Positions 1 to 12,649 of a stretch of DNA of 64,000 bases are shown one piece after another. The notes beneath the pieces are model-generated. The model made no database searches. It was given only the letters and a program-made list of their open reading frames with translations, and was not told the origin of the DNA. A program made the translations under genes and the position numbers. The stretch comes from Siphonodentalium dalli. Its lineage: Eukaryota > Mollusca > Scaphopoda > Gadilida > Siphonodentaliidae. The stretch covers positions 56,386,609-56,450,608 of the forward strand of contig CP136066.1 of assembly GCA_032622095.1 (NCBI GenBank). Direction: 5' to 3'. The first letter of the stretch is position 1; each line of letters begins with the position of its first letter.

Positions 1-738
1 TTTTTTGTTTTTTTTGGGTTAAATTATACATACCATTGTGTTATTTCCGTTTAGAAATTCCGCCTGTTGAAAATAAAGCTCGTATTTCTGTCGTCCGATT
101 TTGCAAACTCTGTAGTGTTAGTTTACCTGCATAGGAAAGTAGACTAAACCCGCTACAATATATAAATATATATATATTGGCTCCCGACATACGTGCATAA
201 GGATAATTAAGACTAAAATAGACCAGAGCATGGATACGCCGGTTACCTGGCAGTATTTCCCAGCAATTATGTGGGTGCTCGACTTATTGGTCCGTGCCAA
301 CATTTTTTGGCATTGCATCTCACTCTACAATATATTAGCTGGGATACGTACACAATGATAATTAAGACTAAAATAGACCGGAGCATACATACGCTGTTGC
401 CCGGTAATATTTCCATCGCAATTATATAGGTGGTATACTTATAGGTGTGTGCCAACCTTTTCTCTGTTCACTATATATAATCACAATTCATAACCTTCTG
501 GCACCCGCACTATAGAGATATCTGTTTATATAGTAATAAGCGATAAGGATTCCTCTGATCTTGCTGCCACATTCCAACACATCTGTAGTATATTCTATTT
601 CTAGTAGCGGATTTAGTGCCCTAGTACTACTGCAGCAACTTCGGACAGCTTGACATGTACATGTTGATTTACAGCACCTTCTACTTCTAGTGAGAGCTTA
701 CCAGCAACTTCTGACAGATATCTACTACTAACAAAAGC

Positions 739-936
739 TTGCCATTAACGTCCAACAGCTTTAATTCTACTATTGATCCCTTGCCTTCTACTTATAACGC
801 CCTACCTAGTACTACCGAGAAAAGAAAGTTCAAACAAACAGGACCTGGGGTAGCAAAATGCGATATAACAAGGCGCCTTGTACTTTTAATTCCGGATTTC
901 CTGCTTTTTCGAATACCGCTCCCCATATGTACATAA
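739..936 (+). CDS. Small Ser/Thr-rich ORF shared by both Polinton right arms
   Basis: This 65-residue frame has a 62-residue counterpart at 48467-48655 in the complete Polinton. The first 35 or so residues are nearly the same in the two (MPLTS-SFNSTID-LPSTYNALPSTTEKRK) and the tails then differ. I do not recognise the sequence. Common descent of the DNA explains much of the similarity, so it may be a decayed exon or chance. A real coding role would need synonymous-biased differences in more copies. Confidence 0.2.
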   Translation: MPLTSNSFNSTIDPLPSTYNALPSTTEKRKFKQTGPGVAKCDITRRLVLLIPDFLLFRIPLPICT

Positions 937-1209
937 AGCCTTTAACGAGATTAAACGTCTCAGACATTATATAAAAACTATAACGTTACCGTAATTGCAT
1001 AGGTGGGCACTAACAATATTATTCGCAAAAGACAGTTGAATAGGAGAAACTGACAAAACTTATTCAACGCGGCTTTCACTCTGAAGAATATTCAAACCCT
1101 AACTCTTCACAGTGAGCTGGAGTGTTGGGGATTAAAATTTGGTGTGGCCACATTAACCCAAACTGATCGAAACTTATTAATAGAGTTACCATTGTGGGTG
1201 AAAGAGGTC

Positions 1210-1218
1210 AGTGATTCC
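1210..1218. repeat. 9-bp target-site duplication, left copy
   Basis: AGTGATTCC lies immediately left of the transposon terminus CAGTCTG. The same nine bases follow the right terminus at 26150-26158. The homologous uninterrupted Polinton sequence near 48770 runs through this site without the insert. Confidence 0.9.
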
Positions 1219-1232
1219 CAGTCTGAGTAAAC
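1219..1232 (+). repeat. Terminal inverted repeat, left end of the CAGTCTG transposon
   Basis: CAGTCTGAGTAAAC matches the reverse complement of 26136-26149 at 12 of 14 positions. Similarity does not obviously extend further inward. Confidence 0.8.
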
Positions 1233-1486
1233 TCATACCTAAATATTCATTACAACATTGAATATAAGGTCTGACGGATAACATCGCTATTTCATTTCCA
1301 AGTTGTCGGGATTCCGTAATCTGATTGATTGCGTAAATTATTTTCCGTCCAATGAAACCGTTACGGGTTAATAAACAAGTTTTAGTGGGCGGAGTCTCTC
1401 CCATAATATCACCACTAAATATAGTAACAGAGCGGAATTTCTTCGGTATTTCTCCAATCGAAAGCGAGGCTTGCAAATTCAACAGA

Positions 1487-4400
1487 ATGATGGCTGACAA
1501 CGAAGCGTTTGACAAATGTTTGAGCGATGTTTTGTCGTATATGGACAACATTTCCGAGCTAAAGGCAGAACAAAAGACGATTTTACGAAGCATTCTACTC
1601 GACAGAAAAGATGTGCTCGCTATACTGCCCTGTGGTTACGGGAAAAGCCTACCGCATCAGATTTCAACGCTGGTCACATCAAAATTAAAAACGACATTCC
1701 CAGATCTAGGGTGCGCCAAATCCTTTTCGGAGCGAAGCTGTGTATTAGTTGTTACACCAATCCTTTCGTTGATGGCAGATCAAGTGAGCCGACTTTCCAA
1801 AATGGGTGTCAACACAAGGTATTATTGATTTATTTAAATTAATATAGGCCTAATAAACAAAGAATAAAGTTGTGTCAAATTGAGTGAAAAATATGACAAC
1901 ATAAGAAAATTGAAAATATACGATTTTATAGCCTAGGCTATTGTTACAATTGTAGTAGTGATTAACTGACAGATTTAGTGAGTCTTCAGACGACCACGAT
2001 TCACACATCCACGATTTCCCCACCTGCGGTTGAATTGTGTGTAGTCCGTTCACGATACTGTAATTTAGTGTAAACTGTAAATCGTAGATGTGGAATTAAT
2101 TTGTAGTAAACAAAAGTTCAAACCGAAATAGTATTACAATATTCGGGTTACAACAGTTGGTTGACTAGGGAATCTGTGGATTTGTCACATGAAGATTACT
2201 CTCGTTTGTGTAATCATAACACAATGTTTTTGCCGTAAACGATTCGCACGTAACGGGAATCAAACTTTGGTCGAGATATAATTGAACCCTCACACGCTGC
2301 GATTGTAATTGTATGATCATGCACGGGAGCTTGGAACGTCATGTATATGTACCCTGAGACAAATTAGGGGTCGAATTAGGGGCTCGCAAGCGAAGCGAAC
2401 AGGGAACGATACTCCCCTCGAAAATACTATGAATAGATGATGCGTATCCATCACCCCATATATAGGTCGTTTAGGGGTGGTGGATACGTAGCATCTATTT
2501 ATAGAATTTTCGAGGGGCGTATCATTCCCTGTTAGCTTTGCACGCGAGCCCCTAATTTGTCTCAGGGTACATGAATCAACATGATATGATATATACATGA
2601 TGTTCCAAGCTCCCTTGGGTCATGTGGCGGCAATGTTTACCAAGCGTGTGCATGTACATCTTTATTGATAGTTTAATATTATAGAACATACCGGTAGAAA
2701 TATGTATAAAAGTATAATTAATATGCATCATAGTCCAAACCTACATGAGCCGATGAACAAGATAGTTTGATCCAAGATCAAAATATATTATCACCTAACA
2801 ATGCTAACATGTGTTGATGACTTCACATTGTATATGTACATGTATAACTAAAGACATGAAAATTGGACATATCGTTTAAGTACTGTATAGATGGCATTTA
2901 GTATGATTTACACCAGTATTTCCATTTTGCATCAAATTATTGTCATGTTTATGCCCAGTCTGTTTTGTAACAATGTTCATCTTTACTTCAAGGTACATTG
3001 GACAGTCTGATGATGACGATGCAAAGATCATCAATGGGGATGTCGACATTTTCTTCGGAATGCCAGAATCCTTGGTTGGAACCGACAAATGGCGAGATGT
3101 CTTGCTCTCAGAATATAGGGAGAGAATGCTGTGTGTTGTGATTGTTGAGGTCCACACAATTCCAAAATGGTAAGTGAATTATTTTTTATAACATTTAGTT
3201 ACCATGTCATAAAATGGCGTCTACCGGTATGTGAACTCTGAAGACAAACTGCTTTTATTTTTCCATTCGAGGGATTCCTCAAGGATTCAATGAAACTGCT
3301 ACTTAGGTTAAATATTAAATAAGAATTTAATAGTGGGCGGAATATCCGAAGAAAATTGCATCGCATACATAAATTAACAATGTAAAAAAATACGCCACAT
3401 AACAGACAGCCAGAAAAATTATTACGTGTGAGACTGAGTTGAGTCACTGTTTACTTAGACCACATAAAATTATACAGTTTTGTGATACCTATGTGGTCGA
3501 TGCAGTGCGCATATAAATATAGAATATCCACATATTGAGCGATGATCCATTGTTTATTTTCACGAGTACTATGTGGGACTATATTTTGCTCGCTTCAGCG
3601 AGCGAAAATATAGTTCGCATCATACAAGTGAAAATAAATATTTGATCGTCGCACACTACGTCAATATTTAATTTATACATTGCCAAACTATATGGTGCCC
3701 TAAAATGTATACATTGCCAAACTATACATTGCCTTAAAATATTACATAACTTACATTTAAGTTGAGGAACCCATCTGAGATATGCCTCTATCACAATATA
3801 TCTCAAAATTAATTAACAAACAAAAATATAGCAAATAATTATAATATGGTTCTGTCCCACAAAAAACCTAACTTATGCAATTTGGGAATATCATCATTTA
3901 ATTAATATACTGTATGTAATTAACACATTGGATTAAAAAATATAAAACAATAATAATTTTGAAAAATTAGCTATAACACGGAAAGCCCCTTTAACATGTT
4001 TTGCCTTTGTTTTACCCGATTTGACCTCGAATTGATCATTTTGAAGGTCAAGGTCAGGTCGGGGTTACGACTCGACCCGTCCAAAACATCCAGTGGACAA
4101 AAGTAACCCCACGTATCAAATTTCGTCGAAATCACATAAAAAATCGCGATTTGACCTTGAATTGACCCGATGTCAAGGTCACGGCAAATTGATAGGCCTA
4201 TGCCACTTACCGGCCGAAAATAACCCCACATACCAAATTTCATCGAAATCCCGTGATATTCGGGCGTTTGACCTTGAAATGACCCGATGTCAAGGTCACG
4301 TCGCTAGGGAAAATTAACAGGCCCATGCCATTCCACGGTCGAAAGTACCCTCACATACCAAGTTTCATCGAAATCGGTTCGGTCGTTTTCGAGTCCATCG

Positions 4401-5365
4401 TAAACAGACACACACACACACAGACAGACACACAGATCTTCCAAAATATATAATAGATAAATTGATTATTTATTTGCAGGGGAAAACAGACAGGCCAGAA
4501 CAAGAAGAAGGCTTTTCGAGAGTGGTTCGGACATGTCAATGAGCTCAGATCTGTCTTCCCTGATGTGCCATTTGTTGCATTAACAGCCACTGCATCTCAT
4601 GCTACAACTCAGTGGATAAAAAAATACTTGTTCCTGAATACAGATTGTGTGTTCCTGACGAGGAACCCAGACCGCCCAAACATAAAGTTAACTGTGCAAA
4701 AACTACCCGGACGGTCGGTCGAACAGAACTTGTTTTGGTTGGCTGATGTTATAAATGATGCCAGCAATCCTCTCGACATTCCTCGGATTGTGATTTACGC
4801 TACATCATTGGTCACCTGCTCTGCCATTTGCGACTACCTCGTAACCGAAACAGACCAGGACGACTCCATCGATGTGTTTCATGCGCCAACAGAAATGCCG
4901 GACAAGGAGCGTATCCTGCAGCAGCTGTCTGAAACCGACAGCAAACTGAGGATCGTTGTCGCCTCCAGTGCCCTTGGAATGGGGGTGGACATGAAAGAAT
5001 TCAACACAGTGATTCACTATGGACCTTCCTGGACCCTCGAGGACTATCTGCAAGAGAGCGGAAGGGTCGGCCGAGATGGAAGCCAGTCTCTGGCAGTGAT
5101 TCTTGTGAATGGCAATTTGAAGAGAAATGCTAACGAGGACATGACCGCATATGTGAACAACACAGATCAATGCCGCCGACAGATGCTGCTTAAGCAATTT
5201 GTGACTGACTTTAAATCAACTGTCAATCATCAGTGCTGTGATGTGTGTCAACGTTCGTGTCAATGTGGAGATTGTGAAATTTCAGATGTGGAAAAGCGTC
5301 TGAACATGTTCAATGTTCATAATGAAATTTCCCCGGCAACAACCAGTTCAAGTGAGTCGGACTAA
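1487..5365 (+). CDS. RecQ-like superfamily 2 DNA helicase, three exons
   Basis: The exons I read are 1487-1818, 2993-3169 and 4480-5365. Joined, they give an uninterrupted 464-residue frame with GT/AG introns. RecQ hallmarks in order are motif I PCGYGKS (residues 48-54), motif Ia TPILSLMADQV (90-100), motif III ALTATAS (203-209), motif VI QESGRVGRDG (361-370) and a zinc-binding HQCCDVC (about 420-426). The family uses ATP to unwind DNA; here it would presumably serve transposition. Motif II is abnormal: the expected DEAH reads VEVH (162-165), so the magnesium-coordinating aspartate is lost. Both substitutions are one base from the usual codons, which suggests recent decay. The start is the first of two adjacent ATGs at 1487. 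The gene lies just inside the left end of the transposon and faces the DUF6589 gene. The second intron holds a dispersed repeat (about 3960-4465). Confidence 0.85.
3960..4465 (-). repeat. Dispersed repeat in a helicase intron, Helitron-like 5' end on the - strand
   Basis: This intronic stretch contains three diverged units around 'caaggtca..gacccgatgtcaaggtcac' and 'taccaaatttcatcgaaatc'. A CA/GACA simple repeat follows, then CCAAAATATATAATAGAT at its right end. Read on the - strand, that terminus (ATCTATTATATATTTTGG) matches the ends near 20570, 20893, 59580 and 62135. The TC-start with a TATATATTTTG core looks like a Helitron 5' end, but no partner 3' end is clear here. Confidence 0.5.
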
Positions 5366-7575
5366 ACAAAGATGTATACATAAAGTATACACTCATGGGA
5401 CACTTGCCAGTTTGCTATATTTATTTTATAATGAATAAAGCATTTAAAAAACAAGTATGTATCGTTAAATATTGAACTTGATAATATTTCCAACTGCTTT
5501 CCCCCCAATCAGTCAGGATACAAGATAATGGTTCAATTGCTTGGAGTTCATAATATGGAATCAAAACACTTGTTAAAATAGTATTGATTCAAGATGTGTC
5601 CAAACTATCTGTTATGGTATAATATAACAAATTAACAAGATATTGCAACAAATTGTGTTTATTTGTTATAAATAAAACATAGTAAAGAAACATTACTGAC
5701 TAGAAAACATGATAAATATAAGCTCTAGCTTGGATGTATTCTACTTGTATACCGGTCTTCTTAAAGTGACACTTTCCGTTTAAACCCCCACTAAATTTGT
5801 TCCTCCTACATTTATAACAACCCGTATAGGCGCATATTTCATCAATTATCAGCATTGTTCATTGATATTTTATCGCCTCGAATGTTAATGGGGGGGGGGG
5901 GGCAACCACAGCAGAATTATGGGTAACTTTTCAAGATTTAGCCGGAAATATGGCTTGTTGCCATATCTGATGAATGTAACAAGCCATATATCCGACTAAA
6001 TCGTGTAAAATAACCCGTAATTCTGCTGTGGTGAAGTGGTCAATTACTTTGGGCATTACTGTATGTTGCCAAAGCTCGGTATATTTCACCCAAATCTTAC
6101 CATATCAAGTTATCAATACTGGAACGGAAAGTGCCTCTTTTAACTTAAGAGTATTTAGTCAAATATACCGGTACACAAATGAATTTCCTCTAAAGGTTAT
6201 AAATGTAAGATATGGAAATGACCATCATTAAAGAGACACTAGTTACAAATTTTAGCGTTCACTATCACTATGTGACTAAGAAAAACTATCATAGGTGACA
6301 AGGAAGCATGATTTTTCTGTAAAAGAGACAATAATTGAAATTTACCTAATTTATCTTCAACTGTGAAACACTCTATGAATTACCATTCAGTTTTATGTGA
6401 GACTGTTCTTCTAAATTTCTAAATGCATTCAACAAATAGCCTCATACATGTTCACCAAATGAAGCTTTCATTTAATATTTTTATTATGTAAATATCATTC
6501 AATATGAAGTATTATTGATACACACTGATAATCGACTCCTTAACCACAGCTGCATAAATTTGGAAAATGATCAAGGAAATATGGGTTCATACAAACATCG
6601 GACTTGACACTGAAAGGGTTAAGGAGTCAATTATTTAGGACATTAATGTACGGTATAGTGATTTTGTCATATATTATTACACATCACTGTATTTCCTCTG
6701 TTGTTATTTGAAATTGAAGCAAACTAAAGAAACCATATATGCAAATCTGTCCTTATTGATCTGAATATCAACCCTTTATGTTCTAGGGAGCTGCCCATAA
6801 CTGACATACGCCAATTAGATTATGCCCCTCCAAATCACAAACTTGGTAAAATGTCACTGTGGAAAACAAGTCACCTATGATAGTTTTTCTTAGTCACATA
6901 GTGATAGTGAACGATAAAATGAGACTAACTCGCCAATAGATGTTAAGGTATGGAAAATCCAGGCGGGGGGGGGGGGGGGGGGGGGGAGATAAACTAGGTA
7001 AATTCCAATGAAAATTCTCCGAACTATAATTATTATCTCTTTTACAGAAAAATCATGCTTCCTTGTCACCTATGATAGTTTTCTTAGTCACATAGTGATA
7101 GTGAACGATAAAATGAGACTAACTCGCCATTAGATGTTGAGGTAAACAATTTAATTCAGGCGGGGGGGGGGGGAGATAAACTGGGTGATTTTCAATTAAA
7201 AAAAAAATCTGAACAATAATGTCTCTGCCGAAGAAAAGACATGCTTCCTTGCCACCAATGATAGTTGTTCTCAGCAATATAGTGATACTGAAATATAATA
7301 TGCCAATAAATTCAAAGATAAAAAAAATTCAGGTGGGGGGGGGGGGGGAAGTTGATCAGGGCGGGGGGGGGGGGAGTTAACCTAGGTCAACCGGTATATA
7401 AAAAGAATTAGTTTGAGTCGAAGACGCCTACTGAAAAAGTTCCCATTAGTTTGCTATCGTAAAATCCCAAATGAATTGTTAATATCAAATATTAAAATGC
7501 TTAAGCAATTTAATATGGCCGACTTATGCCAAGCGATGTAACTTTAAAACCTACAATTATATTGGAAGCAGTCTA
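5366..7575. repeat. Gene-free 3' flank of the helicase gene with palindromes and G-tract repeats
   Basis: A palindromic MITE-like hairpin lies at about 5900-6062 ('cacagcagaattatgggtaa' inverted as 'ttaccc(g)taattctgctgtg'), and a related one at about 6525-6655. An inverted repeat pairs 6245-6345 with 7038-7115 (around 'catgcttccttgtcacctat'). Three direct units of about 190 bp follow (about 6865, 7060 and 7250). Each has 'cacctatgatagtt', 'agtgatagtgaa' and a run of 10-20 G. I see no gene. Confidence 0.6.
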
Positions 7576-7604
7576 CCACCTACGTTATTGTGTCTAAAAG
7601 AGGG

Positions 7605-7815
7605 AAATAAACAAAAATATAATATGAAATGTGAAAGATATCTAAAACATAAACAAATAAATTAAAGGTACTCAATCCGATAAAACTCCTTTCAGTTACT
7701 AAAGACGAAATAAACAAAAATATAGAAAAAACGTAATATGAAATGTGAAAAATATCTAAAAAATAAACAAATAAATTAAAGGTACTCAATCCGATAAAAC
7801 TCCTCTCAGTTACTA
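7605..7815. repeat. Local direct duplication of about 115 bp ending in a TTAA-MITE terminus
   Basis: Two consecutive units share 'aaataaacaaaaatata', 'aatatgaaatgtgaaa' and 'aataaattaaaggtactcaa'. Each ends in the same MITE terminus, TTAAAGGTACTCAATCCGAT (TTAA at 7662 and 7776). The second unit leads into the MITE that hosts the Helentron insertions. Confidence 0.65.
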
Positions 7816-8879
7816 TTTCAATGGCTTCGGGGGTAAACAAATATTTGATTGCCCAAAGAGTGTTGTATAGCAACATTTTGTTCAATGGAATTTAGAAGCC
7901 ACAAGGATTCACCCTTGTGGCAATTTATACAAGCTCAACGTCTTCAATTAAGCGGCAAGTCGCGTGGGCTCCAATAAGCGTAGAACACCGGAGTGTGACT
8001 TCCGAGAGCTACAACATCACTGACAACTAAGGTCACTCATGCCAAATAGAGTTATCCGCTCCGAGCATGCGCAGAAAATATTGTCATTTCCGTCCATTCC
8101 ATACTTTTGTCCACAGAGCGAGGACGTAAAATTTTCTATCGGCTTCCATCGCTGCTCGCCACTATCTCCAATCATCTACAGTTTAAGGTCATGTATTGCC
8201 ACCTTGTTTTTCGCCTTGCCCGCTGTCTCACATTACCGCCTTCTAATCCGTCGTCTCCAATATTTATCCCGTGGTTACGGTCTGGTTCCCGCCGGTCTTG
8301 TTTTGAGTGTCCACCTGTCCCACGGCATTGTCCTAATTGCTGTTCGGCGTTCTCTTTGTGTGTGTAATCACCTCGCTCCTCGTCCGCTGCGTTTTTCCCG
8401 ATCAGGTAACAGCCACGGCCTTTCATGTTACGCCTTTTTGGCAATAGGTCGTTTTATGTTGTCGGTCTGTCCGTCCGTCCCAGTTTGGATTCATTTATCT
8501 GCACCTCGACTTAGTATTTGTCCCCCACTCTGGGCCGGGTCTTTCGTCCGTCCGTCTGTCTATCCGTCCGTCTGTCTGTCCGTCCATCCGTCCGTTACCA
8601 TTTGGGTTCCGTCCGATTACTTCAGTTTGGATTATTTGCTCTGCTCCAAAGTTGGTGTGCGTCTTTCTTCGTTAAGGATACAGGCCACGTTCGACTGTGG
8701 GTTCCGTCCAATTAATTTTCCCAGCGTTCCGCCCCCCCCTTTTCGAATTAGAATTTGACCGCCTGTTACTCAATTTGGTTTCCGACCGATAACTCCATTT
8801 TGGATTATTTTACCTGCGCCAAGGTTGGTCTGTGTGTTTCCCAGCTACCGATCCGGCCAAGTCCGCATAATATCGACAT

Positions 8880-11520
8880 CTAACTTAAGCCGCACCATAC
8901 CTTGTGAACTCATTTACTATTGATCCCTTGATTGACTTTTATCCATACTGGTTATATATATATTTCCCGTCCATGTTAGTCATTCCGACATGATGCGCTT
9001 GATATTCCCTAATATTATCACCACCTGAGATATTTCTAATATTTTTATTTCTCATTGACGGGTGATTACAATATTTAATTTCTATCACCCTAGCAATTAT
9101 CACCTGGTTATATAGTCTTGGTGATATGACTTTTCTCATTGACGAGTGATTGCTTGATTGCACTCTAATACAGTCATCACCCGCTTATATCCCCCAATAT
9201 GGTATTTCTCATTGACCTGTGATTACTTTATTTTCTCCAATATATACCTCTCACTTGCGCTACATGTCACTTTAAATACCAGATAATTTAATGTTCACTG
9301 ATTTAACTTAATTTGTTATACGGTATACCAGTTATAATCTCACTTTCGCACCTGGTCAAGTTACGCCCGTGCCCCTGGCTGTTTTCCCTTTATTATGGCT
9401 CTAAGTCCATGTGTGTCGTCACCCGTGCTTACGGTGCTCATGTCCATATTTTCCTCCGGCTTAACGCACGCCTTCTTCAGAATCTATTACGATGGATGTA
9501 TTCGCATTATACCTACATCTTACTTAAGCCACACCGTATCTTGGTAACTCATTTTCTATTGATCCCTTTGTTGACTTCTCTCTATACTGGTATATATAAT
9601 TCCCATCCATGTTAGTATTTCAAACATGATGCGATTGCATCCCCTTATAATTTTATCACCGACACTTTCTGTTTAATAATTTGTTCGTCCTCACCGACGA
9701 ATGATTACTTGATTTACCAGTAACCATTTATGGATATCCTTATAACTTGACTTTGCCAAGATCCTTACCTGCATATTTGATATAACTCATCGATACCATG
9801 TTTATGTTGGTAGTTAGCTGAGGTGCCTACATTTAACTCCTGTATCGCTTTCCTTTAAAATCAACCCACCAATGATTACTTGGTTAATATTTTCATGCTG
9901 TTCATATACATTTCCCATCCTTATTAGTAATACATACATGATTTATTTTCGGAACCCCTAATACAACATTCCTATGATATCCTTAATAATTCGACGTTTC
10001 TCTTTGTCGCGTGTTTACACTATTAATGGTTTATCTATCGGTACCCATATTTACATTCTTTCGCCATCCCCATTACTTCGCGCATGGTGTGACTGGTCTA
10101 TCCAATGTTGTTTGCTGGCAGTAGCTGAGATGCCTACATTAAACTTTTTGTCACTTTTACGTATGAAGTAATTGACGAGTGATCACTTGATTTAAGTTTT
10201 AGAGTTACTGATTATTTGCGTATTCTATCCCTTCTCTTTATTTAAACTTAAGGGACTTTCAATACCCCTAATGCAAATTTCACCTAGTAATATACTATTA
10301 TTACATGTTATCTCTCATCGACGAGTGATTACATTATTTAATCTCAATAGACCCTAATGCGATCATCACCTGTTATTATATCTTAGTTGATATGTTTTCT
10401 CTCATTACGAGTGATTACTTTATTTAACCCTATTACAACCATCACATATAAATATATCCTAATAACTTGGTATTTCTCATTGACGAGTGATATCATTTAA
10501 TTTTAATTGTCCCTAACACAATCGTCACCTATAAATATATACTATATGATATAGTTTTCTCTTCAACGAGTGATTGAATCATCTCACCCTGAGACAGATA
10601 TCGCCCATAGGTATATTCCAATATGGTATTTCTCACTGACGGGTGATTACTTTATTTCCTCCGACTTACACCTTGTACATTAGCTATATGTTTATATGTA
10701 TACCTGTCCGCTCAAGGTATTATCTTATTTGCGTTCAGCACCCTTCGAAATGGCTAATGGGCGTGTTTTGCCACGCACTCGCGTTGCTCTTGTTTTGTTT
10801 TGTTTTGTTGGTCTTTTTCCAATGAACGGTCGCCGCTTGACCGGTTTGTCTTGCACACTCGTCCGCCGTGTATTGCTTCAGCCCTTTCCATCAACGCCCA
10901 TTTTTCGCGGGCGTCACACCCCCTCGGTTCCTAGCCGCCCTCCCCCTTCCGGTTGCCTGCATTCCGTTCTCGGTCTGCCGCCTGTCCGTCCGTCCGTCCA
11001 TCCGTCCGTCCGTCCATCAGCAATTGTTTGTTTTTCAATTTCCTTTGACTGTCCCCCGCCGCTTTGACAACTTACGGGGTTTGTCCGCATGGGTTCCGGT
11101 TGTCCGCCCGTCCGTCTGTCCGTTCGTCCGTCCCGTCCTTGTCGGTATCGCACCTTGCCCCCTTTTCGTCGGCGGGGTTCGCCGATGTTTTTTGTTGGTG
11201 AAATTTGGAGGTAACCGGCTTTGATATTCGTCTTCAAGATAAACTAATAGTGTGGGGGCGTTTACATAGGTTATTAGCTGACTAATTATGTGCGTTTATA
11301 AAGAGCGTTTACTTTATGATAGCAGGCACACAATCATTCGCCAGTCCTACTCATTGACGAGTAGTCTAGGGATTCAGCTTAATTCTCAATACTTCAGCGG
11401 TGGCATGGGCTTATACTTAGTCCCAGTTCGGTCATATTCGACTGTGCTCATATCTGCCTCATGGTCCCCGCTAATACTCATCGACGAGTAGTCCTCTATT
11501 CGGATCGGTTCTTTGACATT
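8880..11520. repeat. Degenerate 'TCATTGACGAGTGATTAC' repeat array inside unit 1
   Basis: A loose repeat around 'tctcattgacgagtgattac' followed by 'tttatt(t/c)' recurs at irregular spacings of roughly 60-150 bp (for example near 9045, 9130, 9205, 10315, 10405, 10475 and 10630). Blocks of (CCGT)n-type repeats ('gtccgtccgtccat') occur at about 8465-8595 and 10980-11135. Nothing in it looks coding. Confidence 0.55.
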
Positions 11521-12649
11521 GTCATGAGCGTTACCCCTTCCACTAGCATGACCTTTTCTTCACTCAATGTGCTTATGGCGATGGCACTTTGGCCCCAGTG
11601 ATAGAAACTCCACCACCCTGGACCTCATGGTACATTTCTGCACCGGGCTAATTCAATAATCCATTCATTTATTAATAAAGGGCGTCTCATTTCTTCGTTT
11701 CTTTGTTGATTACGACGACGACAGCAACAACAACATTGTATATATCTCTATGTGCTTGCATTCTTTGAACACTGTGCACACCCGGCGTTAGAACGAGAAA
11801 ATACTCATCGCCGAGTTGTCCTTACACTGAGATAATTAATTCTCTCCGACATAGCAAGAGTACATAGTTAGTTAGACCAATGGCTACCTCTTGACTTCTC
11901 TCGTAGCCATCACGCCCGCTGTGGACTATACTGGAATACAACCAACAATTTCGATTCGAGAGCCCCCATGGTTATGTACACACCATTACGCATACGACGC
12001 CCGTGCCACCACAGTATTCCTGTCGGTCCGCGGCCTGCCCATATACTTAACCGTCGTTTCCTCTGTGAATGTGGCAACTTGCTATCCGTTCACATTGCCA
12101 ATTCAATCAACTGCCCCAATGGAACGGTATCGTAAATGCCTTTCATTATTCTTTGGCCGCCTCCTCCTTTCAATCCCGAATTCGTCTATTAAATCAATTA
12201 CTTCCTTACCATATTTCTTTTTCAATTCTCTTGCATTTGACGGTTCCGCGCTACCTGATTGTGCAAATACGAGAAATGTCTTAGCTGTACAGTCATCCAT
12301 ACGCGAGACGATTCGGGATTCCTTTGCCTACCTCTTCCACATTACGATACGTACTAGCCATCAATGGTACCACACAGACTCGGCTTTACGTATATACCTA
12401 TATCTCTATACAACCTTAGGACTAACTCGGGGTGGGGTGTCCGGTGGTATGTATGTCTATTCCACTTGTTTTTGGTGGTCAGGTTGCTTTGCCATTACTT
12501 ATTATTTATTTTCAGTGTCATAACATATGGGAGAGGGGGCACCGATAAGTGAGTCGGCCCTTGGCCTCCAGTCCCTTTGTTTGTATCAACATTGTATGTG
12601 TTATATCTATCAGGTGCTTTATATACCTTCGTCACATCCATTTGGTTCA

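Larger units (their letters stand above)
1..1218 (+). mobile_element. Right-arm fragment of an older Polinton, part 1
   Basis: This stretch aligns by eye, with scattered differences and small gaps, to about 47790-48763 of the complete Polinton in this window, in the same orientation. It stops where the CAGTCTG transposon begins, and the homology resumes at 26150. It is therefore the inner part of the right arm of a second, older Polinton whose genes and left end lie before position 1. No gene with recognisable function is visible. A short open frame at 739-936 has a counterpart at 48467-48655 and is listed separately. Confidence 0.85.

Noticed and set aside
8107-8758. Frames with Ser/Pro/Val/Cys-rich repeats (SVRPSV)
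   Set aside because: They are produced by (CCGT)n simple repeats in the Helentron-like element.
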